From Schoenoplectus triqueter (taxonomy: Eukaryota > Streptophyta > Magnoliopsida > Poales > Cyperaceae), in NCBI GenBank assembly GCA_964058805.1, contig CAXKVV010000079.1, positions 1 to 30,966 on the forward strand: a DNA stretch of 30,966 nucleotides, in the 5' to 3' direction. A program made the position numbers and the translations under genes. Under the pieces are notes generated by a model. That model searched no databases. It had not been told where the DNA came from and saw only the letters and a list, made by a program, of their open reading frames with translations. This document shows, piece by piece, positions 1 through 9,989 of this stretch (positions are counted from its first letter, which is position 1; every line of letters starts with the position of its first letter).

Positions 1-1490
1 CATCATCCAAATATAAAAATAATATAAAAAAACTTGAAGCTTATATACATACTTAGCGTACATTATTATATATTTATTTAATTATCAAGAATATATTACT
101 ATACTTTAATTATATCATTTAACAACCCCAAAAGGAGAGGGAATGTTTCAGCTGAGTCAATATCAAAACCGATAATTGTCTTAATAAGACGATAAGAATT
201 AGCGAGTTAGTCGGGGGACATCCCTCATGTGTCATTTAAGACGTAACATTTTCTCTGAAATAAATCCAAGAAAAATTTTTGGGGACCATCTTTAGGGACG
301 ATTAACAGGGACATTCAATCAATTCGCTGTGCTCGCTAAACGACAAAAGCCCAGACAGAACCTTTCTATTGGCCCTCCTTACGTTCTTTCATAGACCAGT
401 TTTTTCATACAATCTCAGCGAAGTTTTTTTTTTGTTTAAAATTTAGAAAATCATTTAATCAAAAATAAAATATTAAATGAATATAATGTGCCTATCTCTG
501 AAAGGTTATTTATTTTTTAACTAAAAAATATTATATTGATTAAAAATGATAATTTATCCAAGTATCAATTAATGTTACTTCTCATTTTTACTTATGTTAT
601 AATAATGAAAATATACAAAATTAAGATAAATTGCAATATTAAGAAAATACAAAAAAAAATATGAACTTAAAATAATGTTAAGAAAATAAAAAAAATTATA
701 AAGACTAGGGTTGTAACTCGGGTTTCGTTCCGATAATATACTCTTCAGATAAATAATTAATAATATAATATTTTAAATATATTTAATAAAATTTTATACT
801 GAAAAAAATTAGACACAATATTTTCAAATGATAATTATAATAATTATTATTATTATAAATAATATAAGTTAAAAAAGTTGAATCATTTTAAGAGTTAAAT
901 TCACCTTAAATATGTTATACACGTTATTTCAAATGAGGAGAGAAACTATTTTATATGAACCATTAGATTCAAGAAGATAAAAAGATTTAAACAAAATCAA
1001 TAAAGAAGAAAAGTGATGATGTTGCATGTTTGAATAACTTAGAAACTTAATTCCCTTTATGTATTAAGAATTATAATAGAATGCGTTGGATAAGTACTTG
1101 TTTCACCTCAACTCTCTATCATTTGGTATTCTCCCACACTGAACGTAAAAAATAAAAATAAAAGTATTTTTTTCAAAGATTTTTTCTCATACACAATATT
1201 TAAGATAAAAATATTAATAGTTAAAATGTATTAAGCCGCTTTGCTCATATGATATTGTTTATGTTGTACTTAATAATTTCATTGATTTTATTATTTTATA
1301 AAACATAATTGAATTTGACAAGTTTACTTAAAATATTTGTGTAAGATCTTATAAATGCTTTAAGAAATTCAAGTGCAGATGATCAAAAATATTGAAAGAG
1401 CTTTAATGAAGATATAAAATCATAATAATGTAAAGATATAATTCAAAATTTTATATTTTTTCATAACTTTATAAGGAAAAAGGTCTCTGC
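1..1490. other. AT-rich spacer, no gene seen
   Basis: No reading frame or known domain is visible in any frame. The first 420 bases are somewhat less AT-rich. The rest is A/T-dominated plant intergenic DNA with short A and T runs. A short stretch near 705-735 (TAGGGTTGTAACTCGGGTTT) resembles the start of hAT-type MITEs, but I could not find a matching opposite end. Confidence 0.6.
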
Positions 1491-1500
1491 CATAGTAAAC

Positions 1501-1888
1501 CGTTATAACAGTTACCTAACAGTTATAATATTTTATAATTCTACACTCAAATATATTCTAATTTTTCTGAACACAGAGACATCACAAAATTAATAAAATA
1601 TATCATTATATAATGATACATGAAACGTTAAACGATTGAGTAATATTCAACGATTTAGTGAATCGTTATAACGTTTCTGAAGAGCATTAGATCATATGAG
1701 AGACTGGTCAAACTATTGTTAACATTTTATAAAATATTCAACGTTTCCTCTTATCATTATAACGGTTCATCATATTCATTTATGAACCATTATAAAGTTA
1801 TAAAAAGTCCTGACAAGGGGTAGTATTTTTAAAAACTCAAGATTCAAGATCAAAAAAACGTTATAACGGTTTTTAAATCATTATAACG
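1501..1888. repeat. Cluster of CGTTATAACG-like palindromic motifs
   Basis: A 10-bp palindrome, CGTTATAACG, occurs exactly at 1664-1673 and 1859-1868. One-base variants lie at 1501-1510 (CGTTATAACA), 1755-1764 and 1879-1888 (both CATTATAACG). The 1755 copy is followed by a small inverted repeat, GGTTCAT...ATGAACC. The AACGG/AACGTT cores resemble MYB-type recognition sequences, but no gene is visible next to the cluster. It could equally be a decayed tandem repeat. The motifs are seen directly; any regulatory role is a guess. Confidence 0.5.
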
Positions 1889-2813
1889 TTTTCTTACGCT
1901 AGAATATCAATTGCTTTATGTTAAAAAGCTATATTTAAAGTGTTGCTTTAGAATTGCCCAAACTGATCAAACTTTCATAATTCTAAGCAACCTGAACACT
2001 CAATCAAAGCCCTCAAAGAGTCCTTACATTAATTCTTTGCGAACACAATAAACTAAGATCTTAAATTAGTCAAATTCATTAAATTTTTTATAATCTTTTG
2101 AGCATTATTTAGCTCTTATCTTTGAATTTTTGCTCAATTTTTCTGTAGCTTTTAGCTAGATTTTTCTCAACCTTGAGTGCTTATTTTTGTAGTTACTTTT
2201 TGTTATGTTGTTTTTATTCTTCTTTTACTTATTTTTGTGAAGAAACTAAAGGTTCTAATTGTAAAATATTTTTAAGTAATAAAGTGGCCTCTCATTAGTA
2301 AGATAAGAGCTGAAATATAGATTTTATAACCAAACTCCGTTAATATATCTTATCTTCTCTAAAATTCTATACTTGTATATTGTGTACTTCACATTTCATA
2401 TTTTTCTTAAAAGTTGCTTTTTTTTATTGAAGGTTGTGATAGATTATTTTACATCAATTGTTATTTTTGGCAATTAATATTTAGTTGAATTTATAACATA
2501 TTTTCATTACATTTACATCTAGCATTCAACTAAATTGTTGGATTCTCTCATTACTTATTTTAAGTCGATTCTTGTATAAATTTATAGAAAACTTGCTATC
2601 TATCAAACCGGATTTTTTCTAACTTGTTTAAATTTATGTAAACTTGTATTTGATAAATATCATCACGGATTACCTTAAATTATTAGTTTAGTTAAGTTTT
2701 TTTTTAAAAATCATCAAATGTGGTAAATTAAAGAGAATGATATTTAATTTCTATGCTATGTTAAAGAAAAATAATTGGTTAATATTAGCCCATCTCTTCT
2801 GGGACCCGGATCC
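1889..2813. other. AT-rich spacer, no gene seen
   Basis: About 0.9 kb of T-rich sequence with no supported coding region, RNA gene or clear repeat. Just before the following foldback the composition shifts sharply to GC-rich (from about 2785). Confidence 0.5.
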
Positions 2814-2937
2814 GTTGTCGCGCGGCACCGTGCAGCGCAGCACGTGGTCTGTTTGATTGCTTCGAGATTCGAATTAGTACGAATCTCAAAGTGATCGAAC
2901 GAATTACGTGCTGCGCTACACGGTGCCACGCGACAGC
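2814..2937 (+). repeat. Long foldback (58-position stem, 8-nt loop)
   Basis: The left arm 2814-2871 pairs with the right arm 2880-2937 around loop 2872-2879, with no bulge or gap. I checked every position: 47 Watson-Crick pairs, 7 G:T pairs and 4 C/A mismatches (2823, 2833, 2849, 2863, read on the left arm). All 11 arm differences are transitions. The arms are GC-rich (core GCAGCGCAGCACGTG) inside very AT-rich DNA. A plus-strand transcript would fold into a microRNA- or siRNA-precursor-like hairpin. It could instead be a MITE-like foldback element. Short reading frames cross both arms, but they are consequences of the GC content rather than likely genes. Confidence 0.8.
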
Positions 2938-4367
2938 AATCTGATTCCACCTAGCCCCAATGTTTTCCCAAGGTCTAGCCGCTTTCTCCACGCTCCTCCA
3001 GTCCTCCGGCATTTCACAGTTCACGTCACCACCGACCCTTGTCCCACAGACCCTCTCTCCATCTCATCAGTCATCATTTGTATAATTGAATTGTTTCTGC
3101 ATGGAATTCAACGATTCCAATGATGATGGCATGATATTCTAACCATTATTTATCCAAATTTTAAAATACCTTTCATTGTTGTATTTTTGATAGGCCAATT
3201 TTTTTTTAAATAAAACTAAATTTTGAGAGAAGTACGCTTATCATTCTTAAATTGCTCATTAGTTAATACCAAGTCATGTTAATTTGTTGTTCTTTCTGCG
3301 ATGTCTAGTTATATTTATTAACCAGGTTCATCTCTCTTGTGCCTTTCTTGTTTTATCTTTGTTACGATCTTTGTAATCTTTTGGAAAATGTAATTAAAGA
3401 TAGGGGCCTGACCCCTATTTTCCATTCAAAAAGATGATGTATTTCACTTCTGGATCAACTTTAATTCATGAAGGAGCCGAATTGAACTAGAGAAAAGAGT
3501 CCAATCCAACCAATAAAATTGGAATTATTTCATTAAAAAAAGGACTCGATTGTATTAATAAAATTAAGCGGTCATAATCAATATTTTCTTCATAATATAT
3601 TGTTCTTTCCTTATTTTTAACTATTAGATGATAATATGGCTTTGCTTTGTTATTTTAGAAGATGGCCGTGCTGGTAATTACTGGGTCTCCTACCCATAGC
3701 TACTTCTCAATAGTTCACTTCCACTGACGAAGTTAGTAAATTTCAAATTATCGATTCAAAAAATAAAGAGAAAAATTATTGAGTATATATTTTTATAAAA
3801 CTTGTTTATTAATAGTTAATAGTAAATTATTTAGTAGCTCAAATGATAGCTAACTAGAATTATCTCCAAAAAAATAATAAATTTAAGTCTCCATGCGTAC
3901 AAAAGTAAAATTCATCATTAGTTCAATTTTTCATGCGTATAAAAATAAAATTTATTAACTAGACCCTTATTTCTTTCTAAAAAAGAAAATTGTTTACTAA
4001 TGATAACACATCATCATTATGGATTGTGATCGAAATCGAGGTATTTGACAAGTCATCTCCATTAAATGCTCCACGAATCACCCACTAGGACACTACAGTG
4101 ATTTGGCAATTTGTTGTCTGCCAAAACAAAAACAAAATATATTCTTTTAAATTGAGCACTGGCTGCACAGTGGAGATGATAAATATCATATCAACGCCAG
4201 ATTTTGAAACATCATTGTATGTCCAAACTTTCAGGTATTAATTTTCTTGAATATACCCTTCACAAGTTAATACTGAAATTAACAAATTATGAAATTTTAA
4301 ATAGATCCGTATATAATGAATATGTATGAACAGTATTCTGAGAGAATTTGCAACTCCGAATCTGAAT
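2938..4367. other. Spacer, no gene; GC-richer to about 3060, then AT-rich
   Basis: The 150 bases after the foldback are C-rich and encode a 71-residue plus-strand frame (2908-3123) with no recognisable domain. The rest is AT-rich. One compact hairpin is present at 3400-3418 (arms ATAGGGG and CCCCTAT around CCTGA). The flanking GGAAAA (3383-3388) and TTTTCC (3417-3422) are also complementary in orientation. No promoter or gene can be assigned to it. Confidence 0.45.
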
Positions 4368-4817
4368 TAGGACGAACAAAAAAAATCATAGCTTGTCAAC
4401 TGTTCACGGCTTGCGATCGCTCGGGATCGGCTCAAATTTGGCTCGCTTGTTATACTCTTTAACTTAATAAGCCGAATTTAAGCTAAACTCATGAGTAGAC
4501 TCGTTAAACTATTAATATTCATTATTTATATTATTTTATTAAAAAGTTTATTGTATTATATAAATTATAATTCAATATATATATATATGAAATTACTGTA
4601 TAAATTAAATAAGTATAAAAAAATTTTATTGTCAATAATTTATGTTAATTATTTTTAAATTTTAATATAAAATATTTATATGAAATATTATTAATTATTA
4701 AATAACCCAATTCAGCTTACTCGTTAATTTAATGAGTTAATTTTAAACCAAAATATTTAAGTTGTTAGGCTAATGAGTCGATCTCAAATTGGATAAACTC
4801 GGTTCGTTTACATCCTA
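4368..4817. mobile_element. Decayed hAT-like non-autonomous element (MITE)
   Basis: The right end reads CTCGGTTCGTTTACATCCTA. Its reverse complement, TAGGATGTAAACGAACCGAG, matches the usual form of terminal repeats in plant hAT MITEs (TAGGGGTGTAAACG...). The interior has scattered gctcg/gagtcg words (GGCTCGC near 4439, GAGTAGACTCG near 4493, GAGTCGATC near 4773) around an AT-rich core, which is typical of such elements. The left end, TAGGACGAAC at about 4368, is weak, and I found no clean 8-bp target duplication, so the left boundary is approximate. Confidence 0.4.
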
Positions 4818-5930
4818 TTTATTTCTGAACTCCTGCAATACTGAATTTCTTCAGCTCTCGACGATGTCGTTTGATTAAAAGAACATTAAAAAAATATATC
4901 GAACCTAAAAAAGCATAGGTCTTGATTTTTGGGGAAATGCTAGGTTGAGAATCGATCCCTGAACAGTATATTATTCTACAACCTTAGCAGTTATAATAAT
5001 TCATAATTTTGAAATTCTAAATTGAAATATGATTCATATTTAATGTATATTAACTAAAGACGTGTAAAATTATTAAGTATTGTCGTCTTAACGATTTTTT
5101 TATGAAATATCAAATGTCAGTATAATTGCATGAAGTTTTTTCTATAAGCATTATTCAAATTCGAATATTTTGGGCTTAATTTGTGAATAATTATCAAATC
5201 ATTAAGTTAATTTATTATCAACAATTTTCACAATTTAAAATATTGTTAAAATAATTTACAAAACAAACCAAAATTTTGCGCAATATATTTGCGTTTTGGA
5301 GAAGAATAAATTATAGTGATGTTTGTTATGAGATAAAATTCTCTCTCATGCATGCACACACGATCACACGCGCATATACATACATACTATCCAAGAGTCT
5401 TTTATGTGATTGATGGCACCAAATTTTCTATTTTTCTTTACTGCAGAATTGTTTGAAGAAATTAGCATCAAAATATTATAAAACCATGCTACAACCTTGG
5501 TAATGTAAATTCAATATTTTTTCCTTCTTCTTTCACAGAATAATGCATTTAAATACATCTATACACTAATATATCAATATGCTAAAATTTTGTTTTGTAT
5601 TTTTTTTTATGGTAAGCTGTTGAATGAGCGAAATCTTTGCTTAACCCTGAAGAGGTCATTTTTTTGTATTTTACTTTTTCAGAGAGATCCCTCTGTTAGT
5701 TTTGTAAATATGTTTTGTTTTTGAAAATTAGGTATTGGGTAATGGGTTTAGGGGATTGTCAATTCTTGAATATTTAGAAGATATCATCTATGAAGGAAAA
5801 CCATTAACTAGAGATATTTGACTTAATGTTTGTTTAATTTGAAAGGTAAAATTAGCCAAATAACTACTTAATTATTGTATATCTTTTTGGCTCCTTATTT
5901 TGGATGCTGACAACCACTTTCAAAAATTAG
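4818..5930. other. AT-rich spacer, no gene seen
   Basis: No supported coding region. A CATGCATGCACACACG-type purine/pyrimidine alternating stretch with TACATACATAC lies at about 5348-5388. A hAT-terminus-like word, TAGGGGATTGTCAAT, starts at 5749 but has no matching partner that I can assign. Confidence 0.45.
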
Positions 5931-6228
5931 TCTGGTTATATGTTTGGGAGATCTATCAAGGAGGTGATATTTTTGATACAATAATTTGTGAAGAGATCTC
6001 GAAAGTAAAATAAGAACTTATATATTATATTTTATTGATTTTGAGAAAGTGTATGATAAAATACAAAGAAATGTTACATGGCGGGCATTTGAAGAGAAGA
6101 AATTTCCAACAAAGTACATTCTTCTTATCAAGGATATGTTCATAGATGTTATAACTAACGTCAGAACATGTGATGATGAGTCAAAAAAAAATCTATTAAG
6201 ATAGTATTACATTAAGTGTCAATATTGA
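5931..6228 (+). pseudogene. LINE reverse transcriptase relic
   Basis: One frame from 5931 reads SGYMFGRSIKEVIFLIQ, a stop, FVKRSRK, a stop, then NKNLYIIFIDFEKVYDKIQ and RNVTWRAFEEKKFPTKYI, continuing to VRTCDDES near 6180. This matches the start of the plant LINE reverse transcriptase domain: the GRS.-EAIFLIR block, then FIDxEKAYDKV with the catalytic aspartate of motif A, then the W-R-x-L-E-K-K-G-V-P segment and VRT. A frameshifted continuation near 6198-6228 (KIVLH, stop, VSILS) recalls the GLHQGSALSP block. Two in-frame stops, a frameshift, and loss of the endonuclease and of everything after this block show that it is dead. It is a short fragment, about 100 codons of a protein that usually exceeds 1,000 residues. 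Recognition is by family pattern and is strong for the middle block. Confidence 0.8.
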
Positions 6229-6234
6229 GTAGTT

Positions 6235-7599
6235 GATTATGTCACAAAAGGACATAAGTGAGACATACATTATGGAGTTCATCATGGTGTTTTATAAAAG
6301 AGTCAACGACATTAACAATAAAGATATGCTTCTGAAAAAAATAACAAATAAAAATATCTTTTGAAGCAGCAACTAATGCAAGTCATAAACGATGCACATA
6401 ATAATTCTTAAGGAAGAGAGCCTACAAGTCATTCAACTCTCCCCTCATGTTAGCAACACAATCTTATCCTTGATCACAAAACTTATGGACATCAAAAGGG
6501 TAAATGGAGAATATAGTGCATAATTTTTCTTTCAATACCAATGTTTTAGCACTTTATACATGGATCAAGTTGAAAAATGTTCTTTCAATACTCCATCGTC
6601 ATCTATAAATCTGAACACAAGAGCCATTTGCGCTCTTTTTGCAACATCACATGACTCATCCATAATAATTGAGAATTTGAGATCTCTAATTTCATCACGA
6701 ATATGCTTTCATCCTTTGCTCATAAAAATATTTAAGTTCTCCTTTTGAATGTCATGTGATGTATATTTGAAATAGTAAGTAGCATTCTCTAACATAATAT
6801 TTTCAACTTTTGAATTAAACTCTGTGAAAATCTTTATCATCTGAAGAAAATTTCCTTGATATTTTGATATAGGTGCTTCATCATTGCCTCTAAAAGCACA
6901 AATTTGAAATGTGAACCATTTAACTGATGCAATTGATGCCTTCAACCACAAATGATTCATTTCTTTTTCTTATCTACTTCATACTTCTATGATATTTTCT
7001 CTATGTCCGGACTGATTCAATAAAGTCTGGAATGCTCTCATCACATCATTATGTTGACAACATGGATCATACCCAATAAGAACTAATAAAGCATACTTTT
7101 TTCAGCATGAACTTTTTTCCAACCTTTAAACCTTTGCACCGTGAATGCATCAGAATCTGGTCTGCTTAAATTGTTATGGAATATGAAACAAAATAAGCAA
7201 TAGACATGATCCTTGCCTACTGAATATTCCAGCCATGAAAGAAATTTTTTGAACCAAACATATTAAAATATTATTCTTGACCTTTTGAACTAGAGAGTTT
7301 GTATTTCTTCAAAAAAAATTGCATAGGACCCAATTTTAAATATGCTCTACACACTTCATCCCTTTGATTAGCTGTGTATTCCCAAATCTATAGGCGCAAT
7401 CTAAGTTCTCACTTTAAAAAATTAATACCTTGAAATACTATAGGTTGGGTTTTGATATCTTGGTGTTGTTCTTCCAACTCTACTATTGGCACATGAGGTA
7501 GAGGATCTTCAATCGGACCTGATGTAGAATCATCATTTTCATTCACTATCTTAACTCTTTTCTTTTAAAAAATGAGTGAATGGTTTTCTCCTTGACCAT
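6235..7599 (-). pseudogene. hAT-family transposase pseudogene (ZMYM1-like, DUF4371 type)
   Basis: Read on the minus strand, a start codon at 7599-7597 gives MVKEKTIHSFFKRK, the usual beginning of plant ZMYM1-like hAT proteins. After a frameshift come VNENDDSTSGPIEDPLP, then IWEYTANQRDEVCRAYLKLGP (about 7391-7326), the conserved N-terminal TTF-type block. The best-preserved piece, 6960-6709, reads MNHLWLKASIASVKWFTFQ, CAFRGNDEAPISKYQGNF and ENATYYFKYTSHDIQKE, the DUF4371 region. Beyond a stop follows FSIIMDESCDVAKRAQMALV with the acidic DES of the RNase H-like core. Weaker pieces, including NMRGEL and HHDELHN, continue to about 6235. Several stops and frameshifts are present and the C-terminal dimerisation domain is missing, so it cannot make active transposase. 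Such genes normally mobilise their own element by cut-and-paste. The 3' limit is approximate and abuts the LINE relic on the opposite strand. Confidence 0.85.
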
Positions 7600-7848
7600 T
7601 GTTATCTATATTAAAATTTTGATTAAATCATTGAGTTTTATAAAGTTTACTTATGAATATAAAATATCAAGTCAGCAAGAGAATACGATATGATAGGTAC
7701 CATTCGTCTAATACTTAAATTGTGCTCTAATTACTAATTAGCATAGTCTAATACTTGTTACACCCCTACAACAAGAGACAACAAGGTACCATTGATCTAA
7801 TACTAATTAGTATGGTTTACATAATTTAATACTAGCGCCAACATCTTA
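7600..7848. repeat. Terminal and subterminal sequence of the broken hAT element
   Basis: On the minus strand, 7768-7755 reads TAGGGGTGTAACAA, the form of a plant hAT terminal inverted repeat, lying 5' of the transposase pseudogene as expected. Related words repeat on either side: GGTACCATTCGTCTAATACT at about 7696 and GGTACCATTGATCTAATACT at about 7784. A 14-bp perfect palindrome, ATACTAATTAGTAT, lies at 7800-7813. No matching left terminus or 8-bp target duplication was found, so the element is incomplete. The LTR array begins at 7849. Confidence 0.45.
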
Positions 7849-7898
7849 TGTCACATCCCAGAAATAAAGAATCGGATTAGGGGTGCTTAATCCCGCCA

Positions 7899-7924
7899 CG
7901 TACGCACGACGAGACGTGCGTACG
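7899..7924 (-). repeat. 10-bp-stem hairpin near the LTR inner end, copy 1
   Basis: CGTACGCACG (7899-7908) and CGTGCGTACG (7915-7924) are exact reverse complements around a 6-nt loop. On the element's own strand this lies about 50-75 nt from the 3' end of the LTR. In copies 2 and 3, which precede primer binding sites, the equivalent hairpin sits just upstream of the primer site (14522-14547 and 21145-21170). Confidence 0.75.
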
Positions 7925-8024
7925 AAAGGCTAAGTGAATAAAAATAAAGTAAATCCCAGAATAAACAAAACAATAATAATAATACAAAACAATAACAGTC
8001 CAGAGTAACAAGAATAGAATACAA

Positions 8025-8690
8025 CGCCGACATCGGCGGGGCTAGCTCCGTCGGAATGGGCAGCAAAATCTCTCAAAGAAAAACCCAAAAGAAAGAAATG
8101 AAACTCGAAACCCGATAGATCCTAATCCACTACCCTGCTCACATGCGGAAGCGGCGAAGCATCTCTGTCACCACACAGGACTGTCCCTAGCACTCGCTCC
8201 AAAAAATCCCGAACCTGTAATACCTGGATCCCACAACCACCGTGGAAACGTGAGTAATTTTATAAATTACTCAGTACGGATTTAGATCCAGCCTTAAGAT
8301 TTAATCTTCTTTCCTAGACTGGACCCAAAAACCGATACTGATGTCTGAAATGTAATATAATATTGATGAATAAATATAATAAGTGTTATTATGCACATTT
8401 AACCTACATGTTATGAATGATATGGTAAGGAAACCCGAAATAGAAAATTCTGTGGAAATAATAATATAATATAAAGTATAAGATACGAGAGTCAAACACC
8501 CGTAATAAATATCCAGATTTGTAAATTTACCAGACTCATCCCGAGCGGGCACAACCAGGGCCCAACTTACTAACTCGGACCTTGCCTAAGCGGGCACAAC
8601 CAGGGCCCAACTTACTAACTTAGGACTTTATGTTTGTGCAGCGACAACGCCGCACAAACGATAATTCGGGCTCCCGGGGCGATAACGCCC
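8025..8690 (-). repeat. Series of short GC hairpins and one AT palindrome in LTR 1
   Basis: There are four further exact foldbacks. CGCCGA/TCGGCG is at 8025-8038 with a 2-nt loop. TGAGTAATTT/AAATTACTCA is at 8251-8273 with a 3-nt loop. GTTTGTGC/GCACAAAC is at 8632-8659, enclosing GCG-ACAA-CGC. GGGCG/CGCCC is at 8677-8690 around ATAA. Between them a 46-bp direct repeat starting GCGGGCACAACCAGGGCCC occurs at 8544 and 8590. The same structures recur 6,623 bp later in LTR 2. Confidence 0.65.
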
Positions 8691-8848
8691 TAGGAGAGTG
8701 AACGGCTATAAGCACGTACTCTGGTCTGCTGAATCTGGTAATTCACCTTACAAAAATATAAACAAAACGGATAAATATGTCTTCAGTTGCCATATCGTCA
8801 AAATGAGATAACTACCCAGGAAATAACAATTCGGAAACTAATACAAAT

Positions 8849-9110
8849 GGGAGCCTACACTGTACCAACTAAGGGTCAGAGGACCGCATCCCGAAAATAA
8901 TGACAAAATGAAGTATAATACAGATGGGAGCCTACACTGTACCAACCTGGGGCCAGAGGACCGCATCCCAAAGGGGAGCCTACACTGTACCAACCAGGGG
9001 CCAGAGGACCGCATCCCGAGAAATGACAAAATGATAGATGATACAAATGGGAGCCTACACTGTACCACTAAGGGTCAGAGGACCGCATCCCGAGAGAATA
9101 ACAAAATAGG
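8849..9110 (-). repeat. LTR minisatellite, about four units, copy 1
   Basis: Units start at 8849, 8926, 8974 and 9049, each opening GGGAGCCTACACTGTACCA and containing a CAGAGGACCGCATCCC block. Spacing is 77, 48 and 75 bp, so the second unit is shortened by loss of its AT-rich tail. Short frames over this block repeat the same residues and are not genes. Confidence 0.8.
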
Positions 9111-9989
9111 GTAGAATCCAGACTCGGATATGGACGCCCACACTAAATACTGAAAGACATGGTATCCTAATCGCTCAAATTTGGATTAAAAATCTTAATC
9201 ATATTAAGAATATTAAAAACATAATATTGATCAAAAGAAAAACACTCTGGCACGGCCGAACCCGCCAAATGACGGGGTCGGTGGATAACCGACAAGCAAA
9301 GGTGCGCAGTGTATATACAGACCAAAGGAATATAACCCGTTGGTCTGGTTATACAAGGCAACCTCAGACTGAGATCACCCGGCCCGCCTCTCAGCACTTT
9401 CCCATGCATTTTGCATGATTAATTGTCTAACTTAATTAATAACTAATGATATTAATAATATTAATCTACTAATTATAATCTATAACTTTATTTATTTAAT
9501 TCTAACCTAGTCCTATCTCGAGACTATTTCCCGAGTCCTATTCCTATCTTGTCTACATGCAGTATGATATGATATGGCATGCAAATGCTGGTATGTCTCG
9601 AATATGCTGGTCAAGTACTGAATGCATATGACAGTTCAATTCGGGTCTCTAAATAATGTTTGGTCAGAAAATACAGCAGTTCAGATTTATTTTAAAAATA
9701 TTTATTTTCGGTTTGGGTTTCCTAATTCTGAAGAAAGAAAATCAAATCCCAGGAAACCGTACCTGAGAATAATTTGGTTAGATCAGAAACGTCAAATCGC
9801 TGAGTCTCGGGTGGCGCATCACGATCTTGTCAGATGAGCCGTCTCATCTTGAGTGTATTCGTTTGTCGGCTCATCAAGATATTTTTCGAAAACCTATGAA
9901 GTCAGAAATAGGTTAAATTGGCGAGTACCCTATTCACATTGGGTCTGATTTGGTCAAGGTATACCGGACCCTCAATTGAAATTATCCTA

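Noticed and set aside
2785..3024. 79-codon minus-strand frame across the foldback
   Set aside because: The frame is explained by the GC-rich inverted repeat and has no domain. The overlapping frames on both strands are equally good.
8301..8552. 83-codon minus-strand frame in the LTR, repeated at 14924-15175
   Set aside because: Hydrophobic, Tyr/Ile/Ser-rich translation of AT-rich LTR sequence. Its presence in both LTRs reflects duplication and not selection.
8838..9114. Repetitive peptide frames on both strands over the LTR minisatellite
   Set aside because: The peptide repeats simply reflect the DNA tandem units, and frames exist on both strands.
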